In this document: positions 45,152-53,845 of the stretch, piece by piece
Layout of the letters: every line of letters starts with the position of its first letter
How positions within the stretch are numbered: position 1 is the first letter of the stretch
NCBI GenBank assembly: GCA_003252075.1
Contig: QKDO01000078.1
Coordinates: forward strand, 1-64,000
Reading direction: 5' to 3'
Length of the DNA stretch: 64,000 nt
From: Nitrospirota bacterium
GTDB lineage: Bacteria; Nitrospirota; Thermodesulfovibrionia; Thermodesulfovibrionales; UBA6898
Made by a program: the position numbers and the translations under genes
The notes under the pieces: generated by a model
Databases searched by the model: none
What the model was told of the DNA's origin: nothing
Seen by the model: only the letters and a program-made list of their open reading frames with translations

Positions 45152-45370
45152 TCATTCTATGACAGGGTTTTCTATGGTCAGGTCGCCTGTCACTCCCGTG
45201 ACCTTGTCTCCCCGCGTGACGCACTTTGCAGGATTGTCGAAGATGATGAAGTAGTTCTTGTCAGAAAAGGGCTTCATTGTCTGGCGGAGCGCACCAATCT
45301 TCTGCGTCTCCGGAACGAAGAATTTCGTGCCTGCTTTCTGGTCTATGAGATTGGCTTTTGCCGGTGCCAC
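45152..45370 (-). CDS. Small hypothetical protein, possibly truncated
   Basis: 72 residues from GTG 45370. It contains LIDQKAGTKFFVPETQ, KNYFIIFDNPAKC and GDKVTGVTGDLTIENPVIE, a beta-rich pattern like a small OB-type domain. No signal peptide is visible, no ribosome site precedes the GTG, and the frame is open for 12 further codons upstream to a TAG, so the N-terminus may be lost or misplaced. It lies 64 bases after the membrane protein gene on the same strand and is convergent with the secretion operon. I do not recognise a family. Confidence 0.5.
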   Translation of the reverse strand: MAPAKANLIDQKAGTKFFVPETQKIGALRQTMKPFSDKNYFIIFDNPAKCVTRGDKVTGVTGDLTIENPVIE

Positions 45371-45434
45371 TTCAGCAATGAATACTTCACACTATTTCGT
45401 ATTCCGGCCTGAAGCTAGGGGTTCTCTGGTCTCT

Positions 45435-46427
45435 TTACAAAATAAAATCTGTAAAGATCATGTAATAGAGAGACGTGAAGGTGAACGCTGCTGTGCTGAA
45501 GACCGCAAAAAGGGCGAGTTTTTTCTGTAATGCAGGAATAATAACGGCGAGGCTTGGTATTTTCCTGAACGGTTGGAGCATGCCGGCGCCGATGCCGGCA
45601 ACAGCCCCGCCAAGCAGCGTAGCATACAGAAGATAGCCGATGAAATGGTACTCCCGCTTCAGGATGCAGAAGGGGCAGTGGTGCGTCGGAATCTCGTAGA
45701 TATAGAGTGAGATGAAGAGCATCAGCGAAAGCGCAGATACAGCGAAGCAAATAAGGCTTGATGCGGAAAAGAGATAGGCTCCCTTTCCGCTGACGTATAG
45801 ATAGATACCGGTTGCAGCAACGCATGCCGCTGAAGCGAAAAACAGGATCCGCACCGGATTGACCGGTAAGCTGAGGAAGGTCTGGACTGTGCCCTTGCCC
45901 TCTGTGCTGAAGAGGCTTCCACAGCAGGATGTTATGACATCCGCCCGGAGACTGAAGAAATAGACAGCCTGGATCACTGCCTCGGCCAGCACAAAAGGCA
46001 TTATTACGAGGAGGAGGAGGTATTTCTTCCTGATAAGCGGATAATCATGGGAACGGTTGTCCGTGAAGTTCATGATCAGCCAGAGGCCGGCAAAGAGGAA
46101 ATTGATGATCTTCAGGATAAAGACCGGATAGCCGTAACTGTTGACTGCCAAGGTTCCGGCGGCGCACATGGCGCCGGTGAACATAGTGCAGAGGCTGTCG
46201 GCTGTATGAATGAAGAGGAAGAGTGAGACAATCTGAAACGCAAAGGCATAGGCCATGACCGTCGAAATGAGATAGGTCTTCTTCTCAAGTCCAAGCTGCA
46301 GTTCACTCCCGGAAGAAAGGTCCCATCTCCTGATGATCTGAAGGCCGAACCAGGATGCACCGACGATCATGAGGCCCGTAACCGAGGAGCCGGCGACCAG
46401 CGCGAGAATTGCGGGGTGGAGGATCAT
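45435..46427 (-). CDS. Polytopic membrane protein of unknown function with CxxC motif
   Basis: A 330-residue protein with about nine or ten hydrophobic segments spread over its length, so it is embedded in the inner membrane. Two cysteine features stand out: SCCGSLF near residue 168 and HHCPFCILKREYHF near residue 252, between helices. Such a CxxC next to two histidines suggests thiol redox chemistry or metal/haem binding. I do not recognise the family. It is transcribed with an FtsX-type ABC transporter (46612-48531), from whose ATPase gene it is separated by an octamer-repeat element. Confidence 0.75.
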   Translation of the reverse strand: MILHPAILALVAGSSVTGLMIVGASWFGLQIIRRWDLSSGSELQLGLEKKTYLISTVMAYAFAFQIVSLFLFIHTADSLCTMFTGAMCAAGTLAVNSYGYPVFILKIINFLFAGLWLIMNFTDNRSHDYPLIRKKYLLLLVIMPFVLAEAVIQAVYFFSLRADVITSCCGSLFSTEGKGTVQTFLSLPVNPVRILFFASAACVAATGIYLYVSGKGAYLFSASSLICFAVSALSLMLFISLYIYEIPTHHCPFCILKREYHFIGYLLYATLLGGAVAGIGAGMLQPFRKIPSLAVIIPALQKKLALFAVFSTAAFTFTSLYYMIFTDFIL

Positions 46428-46440
46428 GTCAGCAAAGAAG

Positions 46441-46614
46441 AAGCATCAACGCGTGCATGCGTCAACGCGTGCAGGCGCGGAGGCGTAAAGACGTGCGCGT
46501 GCATGAAAGGCATAGCGCAATCACCGGCATGCTGTTCTCTCTTATTATGCATAACATCCATCTACGCCCTCACCCATAAACGATTTGACGCATATACGAT
46601 TGCACGTCTCTTCA
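46441..46614. repeat. Octamer-phase inverted repeat element, copy A
   Basis: Left arm: a GC dinucleotide recurs at exactly 46443, 46451, 46459, 46467, 46475 and 46483, in octamers such as ACGCGTGC and ATGCGTCA. Right arm: pyrimidine-CG phase at 46565, 46581, 46589, 46597 and 46605, with CC at 46573 and CA at 46613, in octamers such as TACGCCCT and GACGCATA. ATGCGTCA (46457-46464) is the exact complement of TGACGCAT (46586-46593). The right arm touches the end of the ABC ATPase gene. About 42 bases separate the arms. Confidence 0.78.
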
Positions 46615-47283
46615 CGACACGATCTTCCCGTCGCGCATCTCCACCGTCCTGTCAACAAGGGCAGATGCATAGACAATCGGGTCATGGCTCGCGATGATAA
46701 TGGTCCTTCCTTCCCGGTGCAGCCTGTCCATGATCTCCATGAACTCCTGCGAGAGCTTTGTGTCAAGGTGTGCAGTCGGTTCGTCCGCAATAATGACCGA
46801 TGGATCATTGATTAGGGCGCGCGCAATAGCCACCCGCTGTGCCTCCCCGCCTGACAGAAACTGCACCCTCTCGTTCGTCTTCGCGGAAATATTGAACAGA
46901 TCCAGAAGCCCCTTCGCCCGCTGTTTGAGCAGGCCATACTTCTCACCGTTGGGGTAGGCCGGCAGCATCACGTTTTCGATCGCTGTGATGCCGCGGATGA
47001 GGTTGAACTGCTGGAAGATGAACCCGAAAGTCTGCCTCCTGATCTCGGTCAGAAACCGCTCGGGAAGGCTCGTGATCTCGCGCTCCCCCAATCGGATTCT
47101 TCCGGAGGTCGGACGCGCCATACAGCCGATGATGCTCAGGAGCGTGGTTTTGCCTGACCCACTCGGCCCCTTGAGCACCGTGACCTTTCCGTCTTCTATG
47201 GTGAGACTCGCGTCGAGGACCGCGACCTGCTCGTTCGGCCGCCCCTGATAAAAAACCTTGCGGATGTTTTCCAGTGTTATCAT
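46612..47283 (-). CDS. ABC transporter ATP-binding protein (LolD/MacB type)
   Basis: A 223-residue ABC ATPase with Walker A GPSGSGKTT (near residue 37), the signature FLSGGEAQRVAIARAL, Walker B VIIADEPTAHLD and the H-loop IIASHD. The short form without other domains and the partner permease of the FtsX kind place it in the LolD/MacB/FtsE group, which couples ATP to mechanical work on lipoproteins or export rather than to classical import. Its gene follows the permease gene on the minus strand with a 114-base gap. Confidence 0.92.
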   Translation of the reverse strand: MITLENIRKVFYQGRPNEQVAVLDASLTIEDGKVTVLKGPSGSGKTTLLSIIGCMARPTSGRIRLGEREITSLPERFLTEIRRQTFGFIFQQFNLIRGITAIENVMLPAYPNGEKYGLLKQRAKGLLDLFNISAKTNERVQFLSGGEAQRVAIARALINDPSVIIADEPTAHLDTKLSQEFMEIMDRLHREGRTIIIASHDPIVYASALVDRTVEMRDGKIVS

Positions 47284-47397
47284 ATCAATGTCCCTGTTTG
47301 AATGCCGTTCCTGTGTCGGTGACGGTGTATTTTTTGCATGTCAATTACCACAATATCAATATATTGCACTGTTCCATACTGATCGCAATCGCTGTCT

Positions 47398-48531
47398 TCA
47401 TGTTCTCATCACTGCATCAGGGTCAACGGTTGCCGCGCGCCATGACGGTATGACCGTCGCGGTAGTATAGGGTACCACCGTAAGGAATAACAACGTCGCG
47501 ATCTGGTAGAAGTTGATGAACGGGACCACCCGGAATTCCGGGTAGAGTACGGCCCAGCCTTTCATCACCGGCTCAAAAAGCGGGGCAGAGCTGACAAAGA
47601 CATGAATATAGGCCAGGATGAGACCGGATGTAAAGGACGTAAAAGATATTGCCATTCCCTCCCAGAACTTCATGAGGATGACATCCGACGTCTCCCACCC
47701 CGTTGCCTTGAGGATACCGATCTCACGCTTCTCCTCAGCGCTCAGGCCGGAAGCCTTGTCCCATGCGAAGATGACAAAGGCCAGCAATGCTCCGGAGAAA
47801 ATGACGAGCATGATCCCGCTCCTCCAGTCGAAGATGGCGTCATAGGTCCTGACGATCTCTTCCCTGACGATCGGCCGTGTGTCCGGCAGCTCTTTCCGTA
47901 TCTTGGCAGCTACCGTGAGCACCTCCTGCGGGTTGGCAACAGTCACGGCAAGATCAGTGACCCGGTCCTGCGGTATGCTGAAGAGGGTCCGGAAGTCAGC
48001 TTCTCCCATCATAATCAAGTCAGAGGAGATCAGTTCAGACTCCGACGGCAGGATTTCCTTAACCCGGTAACTCACCAGTTTGCCGTCACTCCCGAAGAAT
48101 GGCATGATATTGCCTTCAGAGGTCACGCCCGCGCGTGCCACCCCCTCCCCGATGGCAATGTCTCCCTCCCCGTATCTGAAGTCATCCGGCACCAGCAAGG
48201 TATAGTTCGCTCTAAACAGAGGGTCGTAATAGTATCCCCAGAGTCTCGGCCTGACCTCTCCTACTCCGGTGATATGACTCACCACCGTAGCATAGGATAC
48301 CGGCATAAGGTCATGCCTCCCTGCCACCATCCTCTGGAGCACGATCTCCGGAGCCTCCCGGAGTATGATGTCCGCCTCCCGTTTCAGCGCATGCGTGAAG
48401 AGCATGACTGAAGCAAGGACAAAGACGACCGCGGTATAGACAATGATCAGCGCCGCATTCTTGCCTTTTCTCCTCAGGAGCGACGAGAGCGTGAAGTCGA
48501 TCACATTCCGCTGTTTGTCTATCCAGGCCAT
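47398..48531 (-). CDS. ABC transporter permease, FtsX/MacB family
   Basis: A 377-residue membrane protein with an N-terminal helix (about 25-47), a periplasmic domain of about 190 residues (MacB-PCD-like), and three C-terminal helices (about 245-270, 297-320, 345-370) with EKREIGILKATGWETSDV between them, the coupling-helix motif of FtsX-type permeases. With the ATPase next to it, it forms a type VII ABC transporter. Substrate unknown. Confidence 0.9.
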   Translation of the reverse strand: MAWIDKQRNVIDFTLSSLLRRKGKNAALIIVYTAVVFVLASVMLFTHALKREADIILREAPEIVLQRMVAGRHDLMPVSYATVVSHITGVGEVRPRLWGYYYDPLFRANYTLLVPDDFRYGEGDIAIGEGVARAGVTSEGNIMPFFGSDGKLVSYRVKEILPSESELISSDLIMMGEADFRTLFSIPQDRVTDLAVTVANPQEVLTVAAKIRKELPDTRPIVREEIVRTYDAIFDWRSGIMLVIFSGALLAFVIFAWDKASGLSAEEKREIGILKATGWETSDVILMKFWEGMAISFTSFTSGLILAYIHVFVSSAPLFEPVMKGWAVLYPEFRVVPFINFYQIATLLFLTVVPYTTATVIPSWRAATVDPDAVMRT

Positions 48532-48605
48532 GTCAGTTCACAGCTCGCGGTACAAGGGCAATGCCTCTGTCCGTCCCGGTTTTCTTGCCATTCACCACTC
48601 CCTGA

Positions 48606-48905
48606 TCACCTGCCGATTTTTCTCACGGTCGCGGGCACCGGCACGAGCGAACCCGACGGAAAATGTTCGAACGAAAACGGGTAGTCCTGGAATGCCGTAT
48701 TGAGATCGGCCATGGAAGGATTGCGCGTGTAACGCGCCTCGGTAAAGAGACTGAGATCAGTCAGCCGGTACTGCCGCGCCAGCGCCGCATTCCGTTGAAG
48801 CCATGCTGCAGCAGCCTGCCGCGCTATTGCGGCATGCACTGCGAGTCCGGCCAAGGCAGCCAGGCTAAGCACAAGATATGCGAGATAGAGTGTCGATCTT
48901 CTCAT
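48606..48905 (-). CDS. Small single-pass membrane protein
   Basis: 99 residues from the ATG at 48905. A membrane helix (about 7-28, LYLAYLVLSLAALAGLAVHAA) is followed by a charged 70-residue periplasmic part with several conserved-looking aromatic residues (NPSMADLNTAFQDYPFSFEHFP). No named family is recognised. It is the first gene of the minus-strand ABC cassette, 74 bases before the permease gene, so it is probably a component or substrate of that transporter. The longer frame to 48941 runs into the repeat element and is less likely. Confidence 0.62.
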   Translation of the reverse strand: MRRSTLYLAYLVLSLAALAGLAVHAAIARQAAAAWLQRNAALARQYRLTDLSLFTEARYTRNPSMADLNTAFQDYPFSFEHFPSGSLVPVPATVRKIGR

Positions 48906-48927
48906 GCCGTCCGCAGGCAGTACGGAA

Positions 48928-49095
48928 AAGCGTGCATGCACATATGCACGACCAATCCACCTGCCGCCCGCTTTTCCGTTTCACCGACCACGTTGATACA
49001 CCCTGCTTTTCACGCTCCGTATGTCATGTTCTGTTCATTATATCTTAGAGAACCTTTGCGTGTTCACATTTCTTCGCGTTCATGCAAATGCGCTC
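48928..49095. repeat. Octamer-phase inverted repeat element, copy B
   Basis: Left arm: AAGCGTGC, ATGCACAT and ATGCACGA occupy 48928-48951 as three perfectly phased octamers. Middle: CG steps at 48969, 48977 and 48985. Right arm: pyrimidine-purine steps at 49059 (CG), 49067 (CA), 49075 (CG), 49083 (TG) and 49091 (CG) are exactly 8 bases apart. The right arm runs up to the last codon of the subtilisin-like protease gene. It is less regular than copies A and C. Confidence 0.65.
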
Positions 49096-51216
49096 TTACG
49101 GTATCTTCCGGAAATTCTGTCGCCTGACATTTTCACCGCTTACGGTCACAGCCCTGCTGCCCGGATCAAAGGTCTTGCCTGCCTTGCTCGGGGTCACCGC
49201 ATAGGCCCCGTCAGGCAGATTGCCGAAGAGGAAGCGGCCGTTGCTGTCCGTTTTTTTCGTCTTCGCGGCATCGCCGCTCAATGTTACGGTCACCCCAGCC
49301 ATGGGTGCCCCTGAGGGATTGCGCACATAGCCGATTATGGCGTGCGTGATTGCGGTGAAACCTTTTCCTTTCTTGTCAGCGCCGTTCAGGGTTATGCTCC
49401 GGGCCGAGGGCCTAAAGGCATACCCCGTCTTCGACGGCATCACTGTATAGGTGCCGTTGCCGAGTAGCGGAAAAACGTACTTGCCCTTGCCGTCTGTCAT
49501 GGCAATGGCAGACCCGTCACCGCCGAGCGTTACCATGACATCCGGGACAGCCCTGCCCGAGGCAGTGCGCACCTTGCCCGCGACCGCATAGACATTCGCC
49601 GTAATTCTTTTCACCTGAACGCTCGAACTGGTCACGGACAACGTCCTGACCGCAGGCGTGAAGGTGATTGCTGCCAGAGACGGGGTAATGTCATAGGAGC
49701 CGCTGCTAATGTCGACAAAGTTGTATGCGCCGTTGGCATCCGTAACCGTCGTCGCCGTGGCAGCCCCGCTCAGGGTAATGGTCACCCCCTCCACCGGAAC
49801 GCCGCGCGGCGATACGACCCTGCCGGATAGGGAGAAGGTGACATTGATCGCTGCGATCAGGTCTATCCTGGGCTTTGTAATGTTGTTCCGCGCGTCGAGA
49901 ACCGGCTTGCCCGTGGACGTCATCCGGGTAACGGTTTCGTCAGCGCTCTCCGCAGGGAATGCGCTCTTCAGCACAGCGATCGCCCCCGCAATGTGCGGTG
50001 CTGCCTGTGACGTGCCGGCCGCTGTTATACCTGCGGCGTTGATCATTGCGCCAGGGGCCAGAATGGTGAGGAAGCTTGCGCTGTTTGAGAAACAGGCAAC
50101 CTTGTCAGCGGCAGTAACCGTGTCCGTACACCGGACAGAAGGCCAGGATATGCCACCAACATTTGCGTCATACACGGCGCCTACAGAAACGCCATCCGGG
50201 ACGCATGCCGGATCTGATATGCCGTTGCTATACCCATCATTTCCTGAGGCTATTGCCGAAAGAATGCCCGCGTCCTTTGCGCTGGTCACGAGCGAGCTGA
50301 GGAAAGCGCCCGGACAGACGCTTGTATGCTTAGCGTCCTGAACTCCGAGGCTCAGATTGATGTCAACAATGTTATAAGTTGCTTTATTGGCAATCACCCA
50401 ATTAATCGCCTTCGCGATGACCGAAAAGCTTGCCCCGCTGCCATCAAAGACATCGAGCCCGAGGATCTTCGTGTCAGGCGCAACGCCGGCGACAATGCCC
50501 GAGACATTCGTGCCATGTCCGTTATTGTCAAGGGATCCATCATCAGCCGCGAAATCATGGACACAGGCGACCCTGCATCCTGACGGGGCCGGCGGAAGCG
50601 ATAAACAGTCCGCAGGCTGAAAGATATTGCAGTCGCCAAAAGCGGCACGGGTGTAATCGATACCCGTATCCAGGACCGCAACAGCAGTTCCGGCGCCGGT
50701 ATATCCTGCGGCCGCAACAGCAGGCTGCCCGATGAGCGGCAGGCTCTCGTTGAGGAAAAGCGAATACTTCCGGTTTTCGAAGATACCCACAACCTCCGGC
50801 TGAGCAGCCAGCCTCTCCAGCGCCTTTCGGGACTTCACTTTCAGGAAGATCACCGGCAGGTGGTCATAGTCCTCAATCATCTCGGCGTCATCGGTCGTCA
50901 GTACATTCAGGGCCTCCTGCTTCTTATTCCTGAAGATACGGGACTTTTCCCTGAGAATATCTGGCGTATCATGGTCTGCCCCGGAAAAAGCGCGGAGGGA
51001 AAGGGCTCGCTGCACTGCTTCGCTCTGGTCAAAGACAACGATGAGGTCCTGCGGTTCTCCGCGGACGGCCTTCTCCATGACCTCTGCATGACGCACCTTC
51101 TCCTGCCCGGGGAACGGCCCCCCGGACGCGGCAGCCGCTATCAACAGATGCAGGAAAAGGCCGGCGAACCAGACGATGAAGAAGGGCCGCAAGCTGTATT
51201 TTCTGGCAGAATGCAT
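49096..51216 (-). CDS. Secreted subtilisin-like serine protease (S8) with beta-domain repeats
   Basis: 706 residues from the ATG at 51216, which follows an AGGAG ribosome site and opens a signal peptide (about 12-31). A propeptide-like region (about 55-150) precedes the S8 catalytic domain, with D183 (LDTGID), H234 (NNGHGT), oxyanion N326 (SGNDG) and S403 (GTSQAAPH). From about residue 475 there are three carboxypeptidase regulatory-like beta domains (GRVVSPRGVPVEGVTITL, GKVRTASGRAVPDVMVTL, GYVRNPSGAPMAGVTVTL). Lying between the gspE-C operon and gspD, it is a plausible substrate of the type II secretion system. Confidence 0.94.
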   Translation of the reverse strand: MHSARKYSLRPFFIVWFAGLFLHLLIAAAASGGPFPGQEKVRHAEVMEKAVRGEPQDLIVVFDQSEAVQRALSLRAFSGADHDTPDILREKSRIFRNKKQEALNVLTTDDAEMIEDYDHLPVIFLKVKSRKALERLAAQPEVVGIFENRKYSLFLNESLPLIGQPAVAAAGYTGAGTAVAVLDTGIDYTRAAFGDCNIFQPADCLSLPPAPSGCRVACVHDFAADDGSLDNNGHGTNVSGIVAGVAPDTKILGLDVFDGSGASFSVIAKAINWVIANKATYNIVDINLSLGVQDAKHTSVCPGAFLSSLVTSAKDAGILSAIASGNDGYSNGISDPACVPDGVSVGAVYDANVGGISWPSVRCTDTVTAADKVACFSNSASFLTILAPGAMINAAGITAAGTSQAAPHIAGAIAVLKSAFPAESADETVTRMTSTGKPVLDARNNITKPRIDLIAAINVTFSLSGRVVSPRGVPVEGVTITLSGAATATTVTDANGAYNFVDISSGSYDITPSLAAITFTPAVRTLSVTSSSVQVKRITANVYAVAGKVRTASGRAVPDVMVTLGGDGSAIAMTDGKGKYVFPLLGNGTYTVMPSKTGYAFRPSARSITLNGADKKGKGFTAITHAIIGYVRNPSGAPMAGVTVTLSGDAAKTKKTDSNGRFLFGNLPDGAYAVTPSKAGKTFDPGSRAVTVSGENVRRQNFRKIP

Positions 51217-51445
51217 AGTCCTGGCTCCTGATGGCCTTGCCGAATCGAACGGATGAACAATCCAAAATGACAGTAACATTAATGAATTATATTAGTTATT
51301 ATTATATCACAAAGGACCGTGGGCACGGTATGAGAGGAGAAGCCAATACAATACAGCGGTCAGGGAAGAAGAATAAATACGGAATATATATGTGGAGCGG
51401 GCAGAGGCCGGGAATGCCTACCAGCGCACGGCGATAACGCATCCA

Positions 51446-53506
51446 TTACTGCGTTCCCGGGCTGTCAAGCCTCTGCTGGAGGTCCGTATCCATGCCCTTA
51501 TACTTGTTCACATAGTCGTTCGTCAACCCTGCTGCGTCATCCTGCGTCCGTATGACCCGCGGGGTGAGCAGGATAACCAGCTCGGTCCTGCTGTCGAGAT
51601 CTGACCAGTTGCCGAAGAGCCAGCCGATGAGCGGTATTCTGCTCAGGAACGGTATGCCCGACTTGCCCTTCGTAATGTCGTCCCTGATTAAGCCGCCGAT
51701 GATGATCGTCTGACCGTTCTGGGCAACAAGGTTCGTAGACGCCTCGGTCTTGTTCAGCGTCGGCGCCTCGTCGGTGCCGATAGTAACGGGAGCGCCGAGC
51801 GAGGAAACCTCCTGCGTGATCTCCATCGAGACAAGGCCGCTGTCATTCACCTGGGGCTTCACCTTGAGGATAATGCCGATGTCCTTATACTGTACCGTAC
51901 GCTGAATATCCGTTGTTCCGGTCACGTTCGTCGATGATGTTACCAGCGGCACCTGTTGGCCGACCTGTATCCGTGCCTCACGATTATCGGTCACAAGGAT
52001 ATGCGGCGCTGCAAGGACCTTTGCCCTCGACTCTGTAGCCAGGGCTTCGAGTCGTGCCCTGACAATGCCGGATGCATCAGTCGCAACGAATGAGAAGCCG
52101 GAGCTTGAAAGGCCTGTTGCATCGGCGGGAGGGGCATTCGATCCCATCGAGCCCGACAGGTTGAAATCATTGTTGAAGGGATGGAGGCTGAAATTCAGGT
52201 CCGTCTTCAAGGACCAAGCAAGTCCCATGGTGAGATTGTCCGTGAGCGTTACCTGGGCAATAAGGCCTTCGATCACCACCTGCCGCGGCAGGGTATCGAT
52301 TTTTTTGATCGTCTCTTCTATCAGTTCGTAATCACCGCGGGTTGAGAGGATGATTACGGTATTCGCAATCTCATCAGCGAATATCCGGGTAACGTCAGAA
52401 ACAAGCGAATCACCCGTCGGCACCCCTGCAATCTCGGGCGCAGCCTGGGGCTGCGGGGGCTGGGCCGGCTGACCCGGCGCCGGCGCCGCCGGTTTGGTCC
52501 CCGCTGCTGGACGCACTGACCCGGAAGACTTGCCCCCGAGGAATATCTGGTTCAGGATATTGACCACATCCTTTGCCTTGCTGTTCTGCACTGAATAGAC
52601 ATAGACCTGGGGCCGTATCCTCCTGAGCTGTTCGCTGTCAAAGAGCTCGATAAATCCCAAAAGGCGCTTCACATTCGATGCTGTGTCGATAATGACGATA
52701 TGGTTGCTTTTTGGCGCATCGATGATCTGCGCACTCGCCGACAGGAAAGGCGTCAGCACCTTCACGACGTCCGTGGAAGTCACATACCGTATCGGCACCA
52801 CCTGGATAACTGCCTTTCCGGTCAGCTGGATCTGGCTGGGGTCACGGCCCACTTCCATGCGCGCAGGCTCCCGCGAGATGTCAACCAATGGGATGATGCG
52901 GTAGAGCCCCGCATCCTCGACCACCGCAATGCCGTTCATGCGCAGGATGACCTCCATGAGCGGCAGTATGTTGTCCCGCGGTATTGGCGCAACAGACCGG
53001 TAGGTCACGCGCCCCTTCACCTGAGGGTCGATCACGTAGTTTACCTTGAGGATATCTCCGAAAATGGTCTGGACAACAGAAAAGACATCAGCATCGTCGA
53101 AGTTGAAACTTACATCTGGGGACCTTGGTTTTGCCGTGGGCCTGGCGTACGGAGCCGCTGCCGGTCTGCCCGGCTGCTGTGTTGCGGGTTGATCCGGTTG
53201 TGCCGCAGGCGGGATACCTGCTGCATGCGGTGCTTCAGGAGGTGTCTGCGTGGCTGGCGCTGCATTTTCCGGCTGGGCCGCCGGCTGCACAGGCTGTGCC
53301 GGCTCGGCTGCAGCCGGCAGCGGCGGCTGAGTGGGTACGGCCTCTTCCCCGGTCTGCGCCGGAGACTCCTCTCCCTCTGCGGTTTCGTCCACTGTCGCGG
53401 CATGCACCAGCAATGATGCGGGCATGGCAAGCAGGAACAGGACAACGATCAGAGAAATCTGCCGCAGCCAGGAAAATATTTTTTCTTTTCTATAGATACC
53501 TGTCAT
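51446..53506 (-). CDS. gspD: Type II secretion outer-membrane secretin GspD
   Basis: A 686-residue secretin. A signal peptide (about 14-36) is followed by a 100-residue Pro/Ala/Gln-rich linker, an N0 domain (SFNFDDADVFSVVQTIFG), N1-N3 domains and the C-terminal secretin domain with VPLVTSS, the VPFL-type gate region (IPFLSRIPLIGWLFG) and LVILLTPRVI. It forms the outer-membrane pore for the pseudopilus-driven export. It is on the strand opposite to gspE-C and about 6 kb away. The long Pro-rich linker before N0 is unusual for GspD. No pilotin or GspG gene is seen nearby. Confidence 0.93.
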   Translation of the reverse strand: MTGIYRKEKIFSWLRQISLIVVLFLLAMPASLLVHAATVDETAEGEESPAQTGEEAVPTQPPLPAAAEPAQPVQPAAQPENAAPATQTPPEAPHAAGIPPAAQPDQPATQQPGRPAAAPYARPTAKPRSPDVSFNFDDADVFSVVQTIFGDILKVNYVIDPQVKGRVTYRSVAPIPRDNILPLMEVILRMNGIAVVEDAGLYRIIPLVDISREPARMEVGRDPSQIQLTGKAVIQVVPIRYVTSTDVVKVLTPFLSASAQIIDAPKSNHIVIIDTASNVKRLLGFIELFDSEQLRRIRPQVYVYSVQNSKAKDVVNILNQIFLGGKSSGSVRPAAGTKPAAPAPGQPAQPPQPQAAPEIAGVPTGDSLVSDVTRIFADEIANTVIILSTRGDYELIEETIKKIDTLPRQVVIEGLIAQVTLTDNLTMGLAWSLKTDLNFSLHPFNNDFNLSGSMGSNAPPADATGLSSSGFSFVATDASGIVRARLEALATESRAKVLAAPHILVTDNREARIQVGQQVPLVTSSTNVTGTTDIQRTVQYKDIGIILKVKPQVNDSGLVSMEITQEVSSLGAPVTIGTDEAPTLNKTEASTNLVAQNGQTIIIGGLIRDDITKGKSGIPFLSRIPLIGWLFGNWSDLDSRTELVILLTPRVIRTQDDAAGLTNDYVNKYKGMDTDLQQRLDSPGTQ

Positions 53507-53845
53507 ATGGTCAAATAATCACTGTTTCACTATAAATTACCTATCAGGATGAGTCAACAATTTTTCTCAGCCCGTACAGCAAAAAGAGATGGTATGGCTG
53601 TTCTCCCTGCGAGTCCCGACCCCTCCCTTTCTTCCCATCCTTGTAATTCTCCTTCCTCTGCATCTGTCTTAGCATGCCGTTCTCCACGCTCTCGTCCATT
53701 CCTGCCGCAGCCAGGAGGCGGATGGGGGAAATAGGATAACCGCCTGATAAATAAGCAACCTCCTTGACAAATCCTCCACCCCTGTAGTTAAATGAACCGT
53801 TCAGCAAATTGACGTAAACCTATTGATAAAAAGGGGTACGAGCAG
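53507..53845. other. 339-base region without a recognisable gene
   Basis: Between gspD (leftward) and the broken small gene (rightward) I see no RNA gene, array or family-like protein. An open frame of 87 codons on the minus strand has no ribosome site and an unnatural composition. Both flanking genes must have promoters here, but no convincing -35/-10 pair stands out. Confidence 0.45.

Noticed and set aside
46441-46520. CRISPR array reading of the repeated ACGCGTGC/ATGCGTCA units
   Set aside because: Units are 8 bases without spacers, strongly degenerate and part of an inverted pair; no cas genes are in the window.
53544-53807. 87-codon minus-strand frame after gspD
   Set aside because: No ribosome site, no conserved pattern, and unusual composition; treated as non-coding.
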